The translations under genes and the position numbers were made by a program. A stretch of DNA of 64,000 bases from assembly GCA_963723205.1 (NCBI GenBank), contig CAVRQC010000030.1, positions 25,015 to 89,014 of the forward strand, given 5' to 3'. The notes under the pieces were generated by a model that was not told the DNA's origin, ran no database searches, and was given only the letters and a program-made list of their open reading frames with translations. Of the stretch, positions 62,880-64,000 are shown in pieces; position 1 is the first letter of the stretch; the number at the start of each line of letters is the position of its first letter. This DNA comes from CAVQBP01 sp963723205 (GTDB lineage: Bacteria; Bacteroidota; Ignavibacteria; Ignavibacteriales; Ignavibacteriaceae).

Positions 62880-63985
62880 ACGTTAGTCCATAAAGTCTGG
62901 TCATTGTATTTATTCATTAAATACTTAGCGATTTTATTTATAGTGTCCGTGCTAATTACTTCACCGAATAATATTCTTTCAGCAATCGAACCACGCAAAT
63001 AAGAGCCCGCCATAGGTGCGCTGTTATATGGAAAACAACCTAACCCGCCGTAACCGGTGTTTGACAACTCAACCGATGCAGACATATCACATAAATTATT
63101 TGTGTTTGTAAACGTGTTGCCGTCAACGTGTATTGCTGCCGTTCCGGTTGTGGTATCAAACGTAATAGCGACAATCTCCCACGTATCTGCAAGTGATGTA
63201 ATCGGAGCGCCAACAGAAGAAATGTTTCCGCTATTATCTCTGAACCATCCTTCAATTTGCAAAGTCCCGCCAATATTCTGAACACTCACCCTCACACAGT
63301 GATTGCCGTTTGTCGATAATCTGTACTGTGCTTCAATAGTGTTAGACGCTGCCGTGTTAGCAGAGTCAAGCTTTAATAAACCAATCCAAGTATAACTGCC
63401 GGTTGCTCCCACACCAAAAAACAGTTTTTTATTATAACTCCCGCTTGTCATAAAATAATTATTGCCCGTAAACTTAGGGGTTAAACAGCCCGCTAACACA
63501 TCCAGATTAGGATTGCTATTTGCGGTATAAACATTTCCGGCGTTTGCGCTGTTTTGCCAATCACCCGCATACGAATAACCCGCATCAGTGTTTAAGCTTT
63601 CCGGTCTAATCCAGTGCCGTAAATTTGGCAGCCAAGAAGGAAATAAAAAATCTAACGAACCGCCGCCACTTCCGCTCGGTGCGTTAATCCATTGAGTATT
63701 AAAATCAGTAGAATCAATCTTTGATAAAATTTGTCCGGCTGTTCCGCCTGCGGGTACACCAACACCGTCCGTTCCAACATACTTTTTCCATAGTCCTGCA
63801 AAATCAGAAGCCTGCGGGGAAACTATCTGAGTAGCCGAAACCAAAAAAGCAACGTAAGTTTTCGTGTTATCAAAAGTTAAGGTAAAACCGTTCCCGCTCG
63901 CATCGTCTGCGTAAGCAATATATAAATACATCTGTACTCCGTTCACAATAATAAATTTAGGTTCTAACTTTCCGAAGATTCCCAT
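62876..63985 (-). CDS. Phage tail fibre protein with lectin-like C-terminus
   Basis: 369 aa. Residues 75-110 show the well-known tail-fibre spacer GVGVPAGGTAGQILSKI with TDFNTQWINAPSG. The C-terminal 240 residues resemble a concanavalin-like (LamG) fold: WIGLLKLDS, TWEIVAITFDTTTGTAAIH and the ending RILFGEVISTDTINKIAKYL. It probably recognises a cell-surface glycan. First tail gene visible; the ATG at 63985 lies close to the edge, and upstream genes are outside the window. Confidence 0.82.
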   Translation of the reverse strand: MGIFGKLEPKFIIVNGVQMYLYIAYADDASGNGFTLTFDNTKTYVAFLVSATQIVSPQASDFAGLWKKYVGTDGVGVPAGGTAGQILSKIDSTDFNTQWINAPSGSGGGSLDFLFPSWLPNLRHWIRPESLNTDAGYSYAGDWQNSANAGNVYTANSNPNLDVLAGCLTPKFTGNNYFMTSGSYNKKLFFGVGATGSYTWIGLLKLDSANTAASNTIEAQYRLSTNGNHCVRVSVQNIGGTLQIEGWFRDNSGNISSVGAPITSLADTWEIVAITFDTTTGTAAIHVDGNTFTNTNNLCDMSASVELSNTGYGGLGCFPYNSAPMAGSYLRGSIAERILFGEVISTDTINKIAKYLMNKYNDQTLWTNV

Positions 63986-64000
63986 TACACAACACTCTGC

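Larger units (their letters stand above)
60940..64000. mobile_element. Left end of an integrated prophage (continues beyond window)
   Basis: From the tRNA-Phe fragment onward base composition becomes visibly richer in G and C, all genes lie on the minus strand, packed with 1-4 base gaps or overlaps, and products are phage tail/fibre-like. The 60940-61245 stretch is noncoding apart from a terminator. No integrase, capsid or packaging gene is in view, so the type of phage is unknown. Confidence 0.8.

Noticed and set aside
61000..64000. Phage satellite or tailocin rather than prophage
   Set aside because: Only the fibre end is visible; the tRNA scar favours an integrated element, but head and integrase genes are outside the window, so this is left open rather than claimed.

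Overview
The window is an AT-rich chromosomal segment (about one third G+C by eye) from a member of the Bacteroidota/Ignavibacteriota assemblage, most likely Ignavibacteria-like. Evidence seen in the sequence: several secreted proteins end in a Por/type IX secretion sorting domain with the signature NYPNPFNPTT, there are large surface repeat proteins, a Bacteroidota-type 65-residue histone H1-like protein, and a tRNA-Phe fragment whose sequence fits what I recall of Bacteroidota tRNA-Phe. The species cannot be named from the sequence alone.

Layout. 1-5 kb: end of pdxH, a Nif3-like protein, an NfnAB-type flavin/Fe-S oxidoreductase pair and a Nudix hydrolase, with two covarying hairpin repeats between them. 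5-14 kb: a very large outer-membrane barrel-like protein and three tandem PAS/GAF/receiver histidine-kinase genes, one of which has lost its phosphoacceptor His. 14-24 kb: feoAB with a small membrane protein, DNA polymerase II (polB), a DegP/HtrA protease, a universal stress protein, a cyclic-nucleotide-binding protein and a stand-alone HisA. 24-36 kb: acyl-CoA dehydrogenase, divergent from an alpha/beta hydrolase-bioY-HdrD-like Fe-S oxidoreductase operon; histone-like protein; CapA-like protein; an OmpR-type two-component system; a site-2 protease with CBS domains; a BON-domain protein; DedA. 37-52 kb: three surface proteins with C-terminal sorting domains, two paralogous quinone oxidoreductases plus the relic of another copy, lipoprotein and DUF4386-type genes, a small membrane gene interrupted by TGA, and a glycosyltransferase-methyltransferase pair. 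52-60 kb: an LsrF-like aldolase/thiolase operon with a zinc dehydrogenase and a VOC protein, MscS, a relic of an Fe-S-type sensor domain, and a TetR-controlled TauE/SafE-porin-FmdE operon. 60.8-64 kb: a 46-nt 3' fragment of tRNA-Phe(GAA), read as the left attachment site of a prophage whose tail-fibre module fills the rest of the window and runs off the edge.

How genes work together. The feo genes import ferrous iron for an Fe-S-rich metabolism (NfnAB, HdrD-like protein). Acyl-CoA dehydrogenase and the HdrD-like membrane oxidoreductase plausibly form an electron path from fatty-acid oxidation to the quinone pool. DegP, the two-component system, site-2 protease, BON protein and DedA look like an envelope-maintenance neighbourhood. 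The TetR gene and the TauE operon carry near-identical operator-like sites, giving a simple autoregulated circuit.

The most unusual signal is a set of short palindromic repeats with compensatory base changes. One family (GTAGAGAC...GTCTCTAC) occurs three times; two copies lie inside genes, in the same reading frame and at the same place in the type IX sorting domain, adding about ten residues to each protein. This recalls the protein-inserted palindromic elements of Rickettsia. A second family is an inverted pair at 4.3 kb, and a third hairpin of similar size sits at 16.9 kb.
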